Shown here: one piece after another, positions 8,604-16,973 of the stretch
How positions within the stretch are numbered: position 1 is the first letter of the stretch
How the letters are laid out: every line of letters begins with the position of its first letter
NCBI RefSeq assembly: GCF_023520895.1
Contig: NZ_CP026029.1
Span: 1,426,001-1,490,000 of the forward strand
Length of the DNA: 64,000 nt
Source of the DNA: Paenibacillus sp. PK3_47
GTDB taxonomy: Bacteria > Bacillota > Bacilli > Paenibacillales > Paenibacillaceae
Direction: 5' to 3'
Program-made: the position numbers and the translations under genes
The notes under the pieces: generated by a model
Seen by the model: the letters and a program-made list of their open reading frames with translations, nothing else
Told to the model about the DNA's origin: nothing
Database searches by the model: none

Positions 8604-9566
8604 CTACCTTCCTTCCTTGCCGTTCCGGTAATAGTCCAAAATATCCGCAAGCGATTGCTCAATCCCCGTTTCCGCTCTCCATCCGAGCCGGGATACATTA
8701 TCAGCGGAGGCTTCAGGCGGTTCCGGTTTCCCGGCAGCTGACTGTACCGGCGGCGGAGCAGCGTGATCACCGGGCTCAGGTCCCCAATCCATGGGTACAG
8801 GCGTCTTTGCAAGAGCCAGCAGCCTGCCGGCGATTTCACCGAGCTCCCTTTCAGTTCCGGAATCAATCTTGTACACCTTGCCGGTTTCCCCGTATTTCAG
8901 GATATAGTCATAAGCCCTGACCGCATCCCGCACATCCAGAAAGTCCCGCAGGGTATGTCTGGAGCTGAGCTTGAACGGCTGCGGCAGGCCCTCTGCTCCG
9001 CCGGCAGCCTCACTCCGCACAATATGCTCTGCAAGCAGGGAACAGAAACCGGTAGAGGGCCCGGGTCCGATCAGATTGCACGGCTCTGCCAGCAGCACGG
9101 GCTGCTTGAACAGCGTTCCCCAGGCAAGGGACACCAGCTCCTCCAGCGTTTTGCTGAGACTGTAGGGATGGGGCGGCCCGGCATCTTCTCCGGGTCTGTA
9201 TTTCAGCCTGGAGCCGGCCACAAGTATTCTGCAGCCCGGCCGGGAACGCAGTCCTTCAAGCAGATAGAGGGTCGCCATTACATTCGTCTCCATGTAAACA
9301 AGAGGATCCCGCCAGGATTCCGGCACAGAGTTCCTGCCGGCCAGATGCAGCACTTCATCCGGCCGGACCTCATCCACCATAGCCTGAACTGCCTTGCGGT
9401 CACTTAAATCACAGACATAGGGCTGCGCCCCGTCCTGTACGGCGGATACCGGGGACGGCTTACGCACCACAGCGGTTACTTCTGCTCCGGCTGCCTTGAA
9501 GTAAGCCACGGCATGCCTGCCGGTAAAGCCGGCGGCTCCGGTAATCAGCAGCCTCCGCCCCTTCAT
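8604..9566 (-). CDS. NAD(P)-dependent sugar-nucleotide epimerase/dehydratase (extended SDR)
   Basis: 320 residues. Rossmann motif LLITGAAGFTGRHA at the N-terminus, LHLAGRNSVPESW in the middle and the YxxxK active-site pair as YSLSK. The overall pattern is closest to GDP-mannose 4,6-dehydratase / GDP-4-keto-6-deoxymannose reductase-like SDRs. A Pro/Ala-rich insert lies near residue 275. The ATG at 9566 overlaps the preceding stop (ATGA); a GTG 24 bases upstream is also possible. Exact substrate is unknown; it probably makes a second nucleotide sugar for the operon. Confidence 0.75.
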   Translation of the reverse strand: MKGRRLLITGAAGFTGRHAVAYFKAAGAEVTAVVRKPSPVSAVQDGAQPYVCDLSDRKAVQAMVDEVRPDEVLHLAGRNSVPESWRDPLVYMETNVMATLYLLEGLRSRPGCRILVAGSRLKYRPGEDAGPPHPYSLSKTLEELVSLAWGTLFKQPVLLAEPCNLIGPGPSTGFCSLLAEHIVRSEAAGGAEGLPQPFKLSSRHTLRDFLDVRDAVRAYDYILKYGETGKVYKIDSGTERELGEIAGRLLALAKTPVPMDWGPEPGDHAAPPPVQSAAGKPEPPEASADNVSRLGWRAETGIEQSLADILDYYRNGKEGR

Positions 9567-10399
9567 GCCTCGGCCATCCCGTTCATCCACTCCGCCAGCT
9601 CAGCCAGCATGACAGGATAGGATGGAAGCTGGTACTGTACATCCTTTCTTGTGTTTACCAGTGTCCGGTCCTGGACGTGGACCTGATCGGGAATGATTTC
9701 AACATCATCCTTATGAAAGGCATGCTGCATATGCCGCAGCAGCTCATATTTACTGAGCGGCTCCGGATGAGCCAGATGAATCAGACCGGAAACTTCGGAA
9801 TCCAGCAGGGAGTCTACGGCTTTGGCCAGCTCCAGCGTGGTCACCCCGTTCCACATCACCCGTTCATAACCCGAGACTGGTCCTTTTTGGGCGAGAAACC
9901 ACTCCATCAGACCGATGCCGCCGGCACGGATTTCCGGCCCGATAATCGAAGTACGGATCGTCAGATGACCGGGTGCCCGGACCTCCCCGAGACTTTTGGT
10001 GATGGCATACACAGAGTTGCCGTCCGGCGTATCCTCTTCCGTATAACCGCCGCGTGTTCCTTCGAACACGCAGTCGGTGCTGATATGAATCAGCCGGGCT
10101 TGAACGCTATCCGCTGCCCGGCGCAGCCGGTGGGGAAGAAATCCGTTCACATGATAAGCCTGGATCCGGTCACGTTCGGCAAATTGGTTAAGCACGCCCA
10201 GTGCATTGATAATGCACTGGGGGGAGACGATTTCGACCAGCTTTTCTACTCCGGCGATATCATCTGCATCTATATACAGCCCGCCAGGATCACGCTTATC
10301 CCGGGTTGTATGGAAGACGTGATGTTTGCCCTGGCGGCGGAAATAATCCGCCAGCATATGACCCGCCATACCGTTTCCGCCGAGGATAAGCAGCTTCAT
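9563..10399 (-). CDS. RmlD-like sugar-nucleotide 4-reductase (SDR)
   Basis: 278 residues, RmlD family length. LLILGGNGMAGHML is the dinucleotide-binding loop, ISTDCVFEG the conserved Ser/Thr region, and YAITKSLGE carries YxxxK. It lies between a UDP-GlcNAc 4,6-dehydratase-type enzyme and another SDR, with 4-base overlaps at both ends. In known pathways to UDP-L-rhamnosamine/L-quinovosamine or UDP-L-fucosamine derivatives, this step reduces the 4-keto intermediate. It lacks the extra C-terminal cupin domain of CapF, so the rhamnosamine/quinovosamine type (WbvR-like) fits better. That assignment is inference. Confidence 0.75.
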   Translation of the reverse strand: MKLLILGGNGMAGHMLADYFRRQGKHHVFHTTRDKRDPGGLYIDADDIAGVEKLVEIVSPQCIINALGVLNQFAERDRIQAYHVNGFLPHRLRRAADSVQARLIHISTDCVFEGTRGGYTEEDTPDGNSVYAITKSLGEVRAPGHLTIRTSIIGPEIRAGGIGLMEWFLAQKGPVSGYERVMWNGVTTLELAKAVDSLLDSEVSGLIHLAHPEPLSKYELLRHMQHAFHKDDVEIIPDQVHVQDRTLVNTRKDVQYQLPSYPVMLAELAEWMNGMAEA

Positions 10400-11382
10400 T
10401 GCAGAAACCCTCCCCGGATCAGGATGCTCTTGATCTCCTCCTGATCCATCAGGTTGTTCTCCGAGCTGAAGCTGTTGAAGGATACATGCGGATAACTGCT
10501 GTAATGGGCTTTCAGCTCAGGCATATCCAGCGTCGGAAGAATGACCAGATACTGCTCATCATAGACGACGGTGGTCAGGCTCTCGAAATCGCTCATCAGG
10601 ATTTCATGGATTTTCTCGCCCGGACGGATGCCCGCTTCGACGATGCTTACATCCTTTTTGCCGGAGGCTTCAATCAGCACCTCGGCGAGATCGCTAATTT
10701 TGCAGGTAGGCATGGTCATGACGAAGATTTCACCGCCGATGCTGACCTCCGAAGCTTTGAAGAGCAGGGTAATGGCATCGCGCAGCGTGAAGAAGAAGCG
10801 GGTCATTTTCATATCGGTAATGCGCACCTGGCCCTTTTCCTGGATCTGCTTCATGAACAGATGGACCACACTTCCGTTCGTTCCGAGCACATTGCCGCCG
10901 CGTACCGTTACGAACCGGGTGCCGGTGCCGAGCAGATTCGCATAGACGAACAGCTTCTCGCCGATTGCCTTGGTCATGCCGTAGAAGTTGGAGGGATTGG
11001 CGGCTTTGTCCGTGGAAATATAGATCGCTTTTTCCACATTGTTGACGACGGCGGCTTCAATGACATTCTGGGTGCCGACTACATTTGTTTTGAGCGCCTC
11101 GTAAGGCTGATCCTCACAGACGGGAACATGCTTCAGCGCTGCCAGGTGGAAAATATAATCCACGCCGCGGCAGGCTGCCACGAGCGCTTCCTTGTCGCGG
11201 ATATCCCCGATGACAAAGCTCAGGCGGTGATCCTCAAACTCACGGCTCATCGACACCTGTGCCGATTCACTGCGCGAGAAGATTATGATCTCTTTTGGAT
11301 TCTGCGGCAGAAGCTGCCGGATTAATTCATGCCCCCAGGAACCGGTGCCGCCGGTGACCATAATCCGTTTATTATTGAACAT
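10396..11382 (-). CDS. UDP-N-acetylglucosamine 4,6-dehydratase/5-epimerase (FnlA/CapE-like)
   Basis: 328 residues, a soluble short CapD/FlaA1-family enzyme without membrane segments. RIMVTGGTGSWGHELI binds the nucleotide, ISTDKAANPSNFYGMTK carries the TDKA and YxxxK active-site residues, and RGGNVLGTNGSV is typical. The ATG at 11382 has GGAGGG upstream; a TTG five codons earlier is less likely. Family members turn UDP-GlcNAc into a 4-keto-6-deoxy sugar, often inverting C5. With the RmlD-like and WecB-like neighbours this makes a three-enzyme route to a UDP-linked L-6-deoxy-2-acetamido sugar. Confidence 0.82.
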   Translation of the reverse strand: MFNNKRIMVTGGTGSWGHELIRQLLPQNPKEIIIFSRSESAQVSMSREFEDHRLSFVIGDIRDKEALVAACRGVDYIFHLAALKHVPVCEDQPYEALKTNVVGTQNVIEAAVVNNVEKAIYISTDKAANPSNFYGMTKAIGEKLFVYANLLGTGTRFVTVRGGNVLGTNGSVVHLFMKQIQEKGQVRITDMKMTRFFFTLRDAITLLFKASEVSIGGEIFVMTMPTCKISDLAEVLIEASGKKDVSIVEAGIRPGEKIHEILMSDFESLTTVVYDEQYLVILPTLDMPELKAHYSSYPHVSFNSFSSENNLMDQEEIKSILIRGGFLQ

Positions 11383-12466
11383 GCAGGTTCCCTCCAAGCA
11401 AAAATTTAACTACCTTTGCCGAGACATCCGGGGTCATATAGCCTTCCGGTGCCTCCCATTCAGGACGAAGTGACGTCATCAGGCGGACGCAGCGCAGAAT
11501 GCTGTTCTGTTCCACGCCCGATACTACATTACTGCCGCAATCTACCGTCTCCGGACGTTCAGTCGTCCTGCGGATGGTGACCGTCGGCACTCCCATCAGG
11601 CAGCACTCCTCCTGCACGGTTCCGCTGTCGGTAATCGCACACAGGGCATGCTGCTCCAGATGGACAAAATCAAAAAATCCGAAAGGCTCATGGAATTCTA
11701 CAAGAGGGTTCATCGTCAGCGGGAACTGCTCCGTCAGTTTGGAGCGTGTACGGGGATGGATGCTGCAAATCAGGCGGATTCCAAAATGCTCTGCCGTGAG
11801 GTTGAGTCCGGCCATAATCTGCACCAGCGACTCGGGATCATCGACATTCTCTGCCCGGTGGGCAGTGACCAGCATATACTCCTTCGGCTTCAGGTTCAGC
11901 CGCTGCAGAATATCGCTTTGGCTGATGCGTTCTCCGTAGTGCGTGATGACCTCGTGGATGGGGTTGCCGGTCAGCACGATACGCTGGCTGGGGAAGCCTT
12001 CGCTGAGCAGATGTCTTTTGCTCTGCTGCGTATATGGCATATTAATGGTGGAAACAGCGTCTATGACACGGCGGTTTTTCTCCTCCGGCACTTTTAAATC
12101 GTAGCAGCGGTTTCCCGCTTCCATATGCACAACCGGAATCCCCATCCGCTCGGCGAGAACGGCACACAGTGCACTGTTCGTATCGCCCAGCAGCAGAATA
12201 CGGTCCGGCTGTTCCCGGATCAGGATGCTCTCCAGGCTGCCGAACATGGCGGCAAGCTGTCCGCCAAGGCCGGCCTGCTTATCCTGCAGCACATAATCGG
12301 GTGCCCGCAGCCCCAGCTCGGCGAAGAAAATGCCGCTGAGACTGGCCGTGAAATTCTGGCCCGTATGCACCAGCACATGCCGTTCCGCATGCTCATCTAG
12401 CAGCGGAATGATGACGCTGAGCCGGATGATTTCAGGCCGCGTGCCCAAAATCGTCATGATCTTCAT
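11372..12466 (-). CDS. wecB: UDP-N-acetylglucosamine 2-epimerase (non-hydrolysing, WecB-like)
   Basis: 364 residues, normal length for this family. MTILGTRPEIIRLS at the N-terminus, HTGQNF, LLLGDTNSA, MEAGNRC, VTAHRAENVD and the conserved DSGTVQEE near the C-terminus. It inverts C2 of UDP-GlcNAc or, as CapG/FnlC/WbvD homologues do, of a UDP-6-deoxy derivative. The latter is likely here because the dehydratase and 4-reductase genes follow directly, with 11-bp overlap. GGGGAGTG precedes the ATG. Confidence 0.88.
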   Translation of the reverse strand: MKIMTILGTRPEIIRLSVIIPLLDEHAERHVLVHTGQNFTASLSGIFFAELGLRAPDYVLQDKQAGLGGQLAAMFGSLESILIREQPDRILLLGDTNSALCAVLAERMGIPVVHMEAGNRCYDLKVPEEKNRRVIDAVSTINMPYTQQSKRHLLSEGFPSQRIVLTGNPIHEVITHYGERISQSDILQRLNLKPKEYMLVTAHRAENVDDPESLVQIMAGLNLTAEHFGIRLICSIHPRTRSKLTEQFPLTMNPLVEFHEPFGFFDFVHLEQHALCAITDSGTVQEECCLMGVPTVTIRRTTERPETVDCGSNVVSGVEQNSILRCVRLMTSLRPEWEAPEGYMTPDVSAKVVKFLLGGNLHVQ

Positions 12467-12500
12467 GGGTTCACTCCCCTGCCTTATTGGTTTGATCTCT

Positions 12501-14069
12501 TCAGGCCGCTTTGCGGCGGCGTTTCACGCCCCGCCGCGCGCGGTGCCCCTGGCGGCGCTGCTTGCCGCCGCCACTCTTCCGGCGCGCGGGCTTCACCGCG
12601 CGCCGCTTGCGGGCCGGGCGCGCTGCACGCCGCGCCCGGGCTGCGGCGCGGCGGAGCCTGCCGCGCCGGAGCTTGCCGCGCCGCAGACGGAGGCGGCGGC
12701 GCACGATCAGCCTGCGCCGCAGCGCCTGCGGCGGCGCAGGAGCCCCGGCGGCAGCAGGCGCGCTGCCGCCAGGATCGCCGCCTGCCGGCACGGCGGCGGC
12801 CGGAACTTCATCGATCACCACGACGGTGTCGGTGATCTCGGGGGCTGCCGCCGGCTCCGCGCACGGCGGCTGCGGCTGCGCCTGGCAATAGCGCAGGTAC
12901 CAGCGCTCCGCCAGGCCCTGCAGCCGCGCACGGTACGCATCCGGCCCGTACACGGCCACAATGCGCTCCCTCGCCATGCTGCCGACACCCGCAGCATATC
13001 CCGGCGCGGCCAGCAGGGCATTGACCCGCTCGGCCAGCGCCGCAATGTTCTCCGCCGGGGCGAGCTGGTCCCCGCAGCCGGCAGCAAGCAGAATCTCCCG
13101 CAGTCCGCCGGAATCATAGGCGACAACCGGCTTGCCGAAGGCCATTCCCTCCAGGGCCGTCATGCCGAAGCCCTCGCGGATCAGGCTGGGGACAACCAGG
13201 ATATCCATCGCGCAGTAGGCTGCCGGAAGACATTCTTCATAGCCGGCGAATTGGAACTTTGCGTTCAGCCCTTCCAGCTTGACTTTGCGGACACAGCGGT
13301 CGTAATAATTTTTGTCGCCGGGGGTTCCAATAACGAGAAACTTTGCATCAGAGTGGAGCGCGCTGACCTGGACCGCCATTTTGACGAAATGCTCCAAGCC
13401 CTTCTCTTTATTAATGAAGGATGAAATATATCCGATCAGCGGTTCGTTTGGTGCAACCTTCAGCTCACGGCGGCGCTCGCCCCGGAGCATGCTCCAGGCT
13501 TCAAGCATCATATCCTTGTCATCCCAGGACGGCGGGAGCTGGGTTACCTTAAGCTCCCGGATCTCCTCGGGAAAACAGGCGGCAGCCGTATGCGAGATCG
13601 CCAGAATCTCATCACTGTTGCGGTGAATCAGCTCCACACTGAGCGGAGTGAACTCGTTGTCCGTGATCGTCTCCGATATTTTCCAGACTACCGGAATCCC
13701 CAGCGATTTCGCTGCCATCGCCGGCAAAGCATGCACACAGGTACTGGAGATTATAAATGCCGGGCGCAGAGCCGTGAGCCAGTCACATAATTCGAGATAC
13801 TCCCTGCCTTCCTGAAACTTGCGGATATCCGCCTCCAGGCCGGCATACGGTGTATACATCCCGTAAACAAGGGGGATCGGCAGCAGCTCTACATTCATTC
13901 CGGATTTGCGGGCCAAGCGGGTCAGCTTGCCCTCTTGAGGCGCTACGAGTATGCAGTTGAAGTATGGAGACAGCTCCCGGCCGAAGAACAGCAGCAGCTT
14001 CTCCGCACCCGTTATACTGCGTGAATTGGAAACATGGGAAAAGAGGACGATTGTAGCTTTGTCGGCCAT
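12501..14069 (-). CDS. GT4 glycosyltransferase with a long Arg/Ala-rich basic C-terminal tail
   Basis: 522 residues. Residues 1-390 form a GT4 enzyme: SRSITGAEKLLLFFGREL near the start, IGYISSFINKEKGLEHF at the second domain, REGFGMTALEGMAFGKPVVAY with E-x7-E. After an Ala/Pro linker the last ~75 residues are almost only Arg, Lys, Ala, Gly and Leu (for example RRLRLRRGKLRRGRLRR). The DNA for this tail (about 12505-12900) is strikingly GC-rich. No GT family has such a tail as standard. It is probably the first gene of the leftward glycan operon. The tail may bind an anionic surface such as the spore coat, or nucleic acid; the function is unknown. Confidence 0.85.
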   Translation of the reverse strand: MADKATIVLFSHVSNSRSITGAEKLLLFFGRELSPYFNCILVAPQEGKLTRLARKSGMNVELLPIPLVYGMYTPYAGLEADIRKFQEGREYLELCDWLTALRPAFIISSTCVHALPAMAAKSLGIPVVWKISETITDNEFTPLSVELIHRNSDEILAISHTAAACFPEEIRELKVTQLPPSWDDKDMMLEAWSMLRGERRRELKVAPNEPLIGYISSFINKEKGLEHFVKMAVQVSALHSDAKFLVIGTPGDKNYYDRCVRKVKLEGLNAKFQFAGYEECLPAAYCAMDILVVPSLIREGFGMTALEGMAFGKPVVAYDSGGLREILLAAGCGDQLAPAENIAALAERVNALLAAPGYAAGVGSMARERIVAVYGPDAYRARLQGLAERWYLRYCQAQPQPPCAEPAAAPEITDTVVVIDEVPAAAVPAGGDPGGSAPAAAGAPAPPQALRRRLIVRRRLRLRRGKLRRGRLRRAAARARRAARPARKRRAVKPARRKSGGGKQRRQGHRARRGVKRRRKAA

Positions 14070-14122
14070 GGTGTTTCGGCGCTCCCTGGCATAGACCCCG
14101 AGCGACCATTCACCTCCCTAAA

Positions 14123-14334
14123 AGTTTTACGAAGCATCCGCTACGGAGAAAATTCTTCGCAGTAAAACTCGCTTCGGAAGCATCCGCTTAGTTTTACGAA
14201 GCATCCGCTACGAAGAAATTCTTCGCAGTAAAACTCGCTTCGAAAGCATACGCTTAGTTTTACGAAGCATCCGCTACGAAGAAATTCTTCGCAGTAAAAC
14301 TCGCTTCGAAAGCATCCGCTTAGTTTACGAAGCA
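14123..14334. repeat. Tandem repeat, 3.2 copies of a 66-67 bp unit with internal dyad symmetry
   Basis: Units begin at 14123, 14190 and 14256, with a partial fourth at 14322. Each starts AGTTTTACGAAGCATCCGC and contains GTTTTAC...GTAAAAC and GAAGAAATTCTTC dyads. It fills the gap between the basic-tailed GT4 gene and the CgeB-like gene. Frames through it are repeat-derived and not considered coding. Confidence 0.9.
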
Positions 14335-14476
14335 CTGTGCTGCCCGGCGAACCCGGCCGGCGGGCTAACGCCAAGGTCCGGTACTCCAGTATATTGAGGG
14401 GGCACAGATGCCGGCACGACACCTGTCCCCGGATATACGCACAATTTTCGGGTGTTTGCTGATGCCCTTTGTCCGC

Positions 14477-15610
14477 TTAGCCGTAGATTACTGTCAACAG
14501 CTGGTTCAGGCGTTTGGTATACGTGTGGTCTTTCAGGGTGCGTTCAAAGGCACGCAGGGCCATTTCCCGGCGTTCCTCCTCATGGGTCAGGTAATAACGC
14601 ACCTTTTCCATCAGCTCCAGCGGAGTGGAGAAGGTGTCTATTTCCTCGCCTATTTTGTAAAAGGTGCCCATATCCTCTCTTGCATCACTCAGCTGCAGCG
14701 TACCGGCGGCTGCGATCTCGAAGGTGCGGGGATTGGGGGAGACAGCGGGAATGGACAATGCATTATTATTTTCCACTTCATCTACATGGGCACGGTGAAG
14801 GTTGATTACTATTTTGGAGCCGCTGTAGGTAACGGCTGTCTCCTGGGGCGACATCCATTTGCCGACCTCAATCCGGTCACCGTAAAGAGGAGCCTCGGGC
14901 AGACGGTCCCACCAGATTCCGTTAATTACAGTGTTGTAGCTCATCAGCTCAGGCATGATATTGCGGAAAAAGCTTACCCGGTTCCAGTAAGCAGAGCCGA
15001 TAAAGCTGACATCACGGATGATCTGCGAACGGCCGGTTACCGGGCGGTAATGCTCACGGTGTGCGGCAAAAGGCAGATAATGCACCTGTGCGCAGCCAAG
15101 GCTGCGGTACACTTCCACACAATTGCGCTCCAGCGTGAAGACATAGTCATAGTGCACTACGATTTTCATCGTGTAATCGGTATAATAAGGATCATCTGTC
15201 AGCCATATCGCGGTCTTGAAGCCCTTGCTCCGGAGTTCGGCGATTTTCTCGGTCGACAAGTCCAGCCCATCCAGGACCAGGATGAGATCAGGGCGCTGTA
15301 CCGCTGCCTGTTCAACGAGATTCTGGTGAACATCCGTAACCGTTACCTTGGCCGTCAGCTTCTGCAGGGAGTACAACACCGCGTCATCCAGCGGAGAATA
15401 CGGATAGCCCTTGCCGGAGGCTACATACATAACATGAATATTGCGTACAGGGAGCGGTTCCTCCGGCCGGCCGTCCAGGATGGCAAGCCGCCCCCGCAGA
15501 TACCCCTCATCATAACCGGCCTTGAAGCCGGTCAGGCGTCCGCGCAGCTTCTCATCCTCCGCCGGGGTCCGCGGAAAAGGCGGGACGGGCATAACAAATT
15601 CAGTGTTCAT
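14477..15610 (-). CDS. CgeB-like spore maturation glycosyltransferase
   Basis: 377 residues from the ATG at 15610, which has AAGGAG upstream; GTG/ATG codons further up lack a good site. The protein matches the CgeB (COG4641-type) pattern: IWLTDDPYYTD, a conserved FTLERNCVEVYRSLG and VHYLPFAAH in the first half, then DVSFIGSAYWNR, IVINLHRAH, NPRTFEIAAAGTLQLSD in the second. Near the N-terminus is a Gly-Tyr repeat (AGYDEGYLRGRL). In Bacillus subtilis, cge genes are late mother-cell genes needed for spore crust glycans. It is paired with the CgeB-like gene upstream. Confidence 0.88.
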   Translation of the reverse strand: MNTEFVMPVPPFPRTPAEDEKLRGRLTGFKAGYDEGYLRGRLAILDGRPEEPLPVRNIHVMYVASGKGYPYSPLDDAVLYSLQKLTAKVTVTDVHQNLVEQAAVQRPDLILVLDGLDLSTEKIAELRSKGFKTAIWLTDDPYYTDYTMKIVVHYDYVFTLERNCVEVYRSLGCAQVHYLPFAAHREHYRPVTGRSQIIRDVSFIGSAYWNRVSFFRNIMPELMSYNTVINGIWWDRLPEAPLYGDRIEVGKWMSPQETAVTYSGSKIVINLHRAHVDEVENNNALSIPAVSPNPRTFEIAAAGTLQLSDAREDMGTFYKIGEEIDTFSTPLELMEKVRYYLTHEEERREMALRAFERTLKDHTYTKRLNQLLTVIYG

Positions 15611-15642
15611 GAATACTCGCTCCTTCATCCCAATATTGGATT

Positions 15643-16740
15643 TCACATTTTCGCGGTAATAACATTTAACAATTGAGGCAGACGGGCGGTGAATGTATGC
15701 CTCTGCATCGTCGTTTTAAGGCCCCGCAGCGCGTATTCCCGGCGCTCCTTTTCATGGTTCAGGTAATAGTCGATTTTGTGCTGCAGCTCTTCGGCAGAGC
15801 CGAAGGTTTCCAGATCACGCCCGGCACGGTAATGCCGCCCCAGATCATCGCGGATATCGGTTAATTGCATCGTTCCGCAGGCGCTGATTTCATAGGTCCT
15901 GGGATTTATGGAGCGCGACGGCAGCTGGTAGGAGTTGCGGTTATCCATGCCTCCCTCCCAGGGGCGGTGGATGTTAATGACCAGCTTCGCGCCGCTGTAA
16001 TAGTTCGCTGTCTCCTCTGGAGGCATAAAGCCGTCCCTGATAAACGGTGAGAGCTGCTCGTAATTGGCCAGACGCTCCCAGAAGCCGCCGGCGATCAGCA
16101 CCTTTTTCCCCTGCAGGAATGAGCTGAGCTTATCAAACAGCTCCGTGCGGTTGCGGAAGGCATTGCCGACGAATACAACATCGTAATGGTAATTGCGGCT
16201 GGTCCGCCGAGGATAGAACATGTTCGGATTTACACAGAGCGGAAGATAATGGACGGAAGCCGCACCCAGCGAGCGGTAAAATTCCACACAGCCAAGCTCA
16301 TGTGTAAATACATGGTCATAATAGTGGCAGATCACTGAAGTATCCTCTGTAAAATAGGGGTCATCCGCAAACCAGATTGCTGCTGTGATGCCCAGCTTCC
16401 TGATTTCCGTGATCTGGTCCAGATGATTCTCCGGAAACACATGCAGCCCGTTCATTACAAGCACAGCCCCCGGCCGCTCGCGGGCCGCGGTCTCCAGCAT
16501 ATTCTCGGGACTGCTTATAACCAGTTCGCTGACGAGCTGCCCGAGCGCTTCCGTAATTCCCGTATCTATCGCCTGAAATCCCTGGGGTACATACATCAGC
16601 TTGAGCGGCCGGCATGCCTCCACCTCCGGAATGCTCAGGCGCTTTACGGCTTCATACAAGCCGAGATGATATCCTTCCTGATAACCTTCGAGGTAATCCG
16701 GCGGATGCTCTTTTCGCTTTTTCGCTTTCACAGCCTTCAC
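15643..16740 (-). CDS. CgeB-like spore maturation glycosyltransferase
   Basis: 365 residues starting at GTG 16740 (a second GTG at 16731 is also possible). A Lys-rich N-terminus (MKAVKAKKRKE) is followed by the Gly-Tyr repeat DYLEGYQEGYHLGLYEAV. The body matches the CgeB family: IWFADDPYFTED, FTHELGCVEFYRSLG, DVVFVGNAFRNR, VINIHRPWEGG, NPRTYEISACGTMQLTD. It is a clear paralogue of the gene just downstream. Expected to act in the mother cell on the spore surface; substrate unknown. Confidence 0.88.
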   Translation of the reverse strand: MKAVKAKKRKEHPPDYLEGYQEGYHLGLYEAVKRLSIPEVEACRPLKLMYVPQGFQAIDTGITEALGQLVSELVISSPENMLETAARERPGAVLVMNGLHVFPENHLDQITEIRKLGITAAIWFADDPYFTEDTSVICHYYDHVFTHELGCVEFYRSLGAASVHYLPLCVNPNMFYPRRTSRNYHYDVVFVGNAFRNRTELFDKLSSFLQGKKVLIAGGFWERLANYEQLSPFIRDGFMPPEETANYYSGAKLVINIHRPWEGGMDNRNSYQLPSRSINPRTYEISACGTMQLTDIRDDLGRHYRAGRDLETFGSAEELQHKIDYYLNHEKERREYALRGLKTTMQRHTFTARLPQLLNVITAKM

Positions 16741-16799
16741 CCTGCCCCGTCATATTCTCAAGACAGTATAACTATATGCGGAGTCAGCATCCGCCTCAT

Positions 16800-16837
16800 G
16801 GACATCTGTCCTTCTTCCGCCGAAATTGGCAGATGCC
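16800..16837. promoter_or_regulatory. Candidate regulatory box upstream of the cgeB-like pair
   Basis: On the minus strand GGCATCTG is followed by CCAATTTCGGC, and 8 bp away is the palindrome GGACATCTGTCC. A near-identical GGCATCTGTCCAATTT sits at 38828-38847, at a similar distance upstream of the GT2 pair of the other glycan block. Sharing between two functionally related operons suggests a common regulator. No binding protein can be named. Confidence 0.4.
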
Positions 16838-16903
16838 CCCTGTCTTCCGCCCGGCTTGCCCGAACCTTTGCCAAATCCGTCCACCCGGGCGGCTTGACAC
16901 AAC

Positions 16904-16942
16904 ACAAAAAAAGACACGTCAACATCTCTGTTAACGTGTCTT
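16904..16942 (-). terminator. Intrinsic terminator after the Spo0E-like gene
   Basis: On the minus strand a 14-bp stem (AAGACACGTTAACA / TGTTGACGTGTCTT, one mismatch) with a 4-nt loop is followed by TTTTTTG. It lies about 30 nt after the stop at 16974. Confidence 0.88.
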
Positions 16943-16973
16943 CTGATATTTATTACCTTCTTCAGGCCAGGAC

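Noticed and set aside
14141..14422. 93-codon Cys/Phe-rich frame over the 66-bp repeat
   Set aside because: Repeat-derived, no ribosome binding site, and the third unit breaks the pattern.
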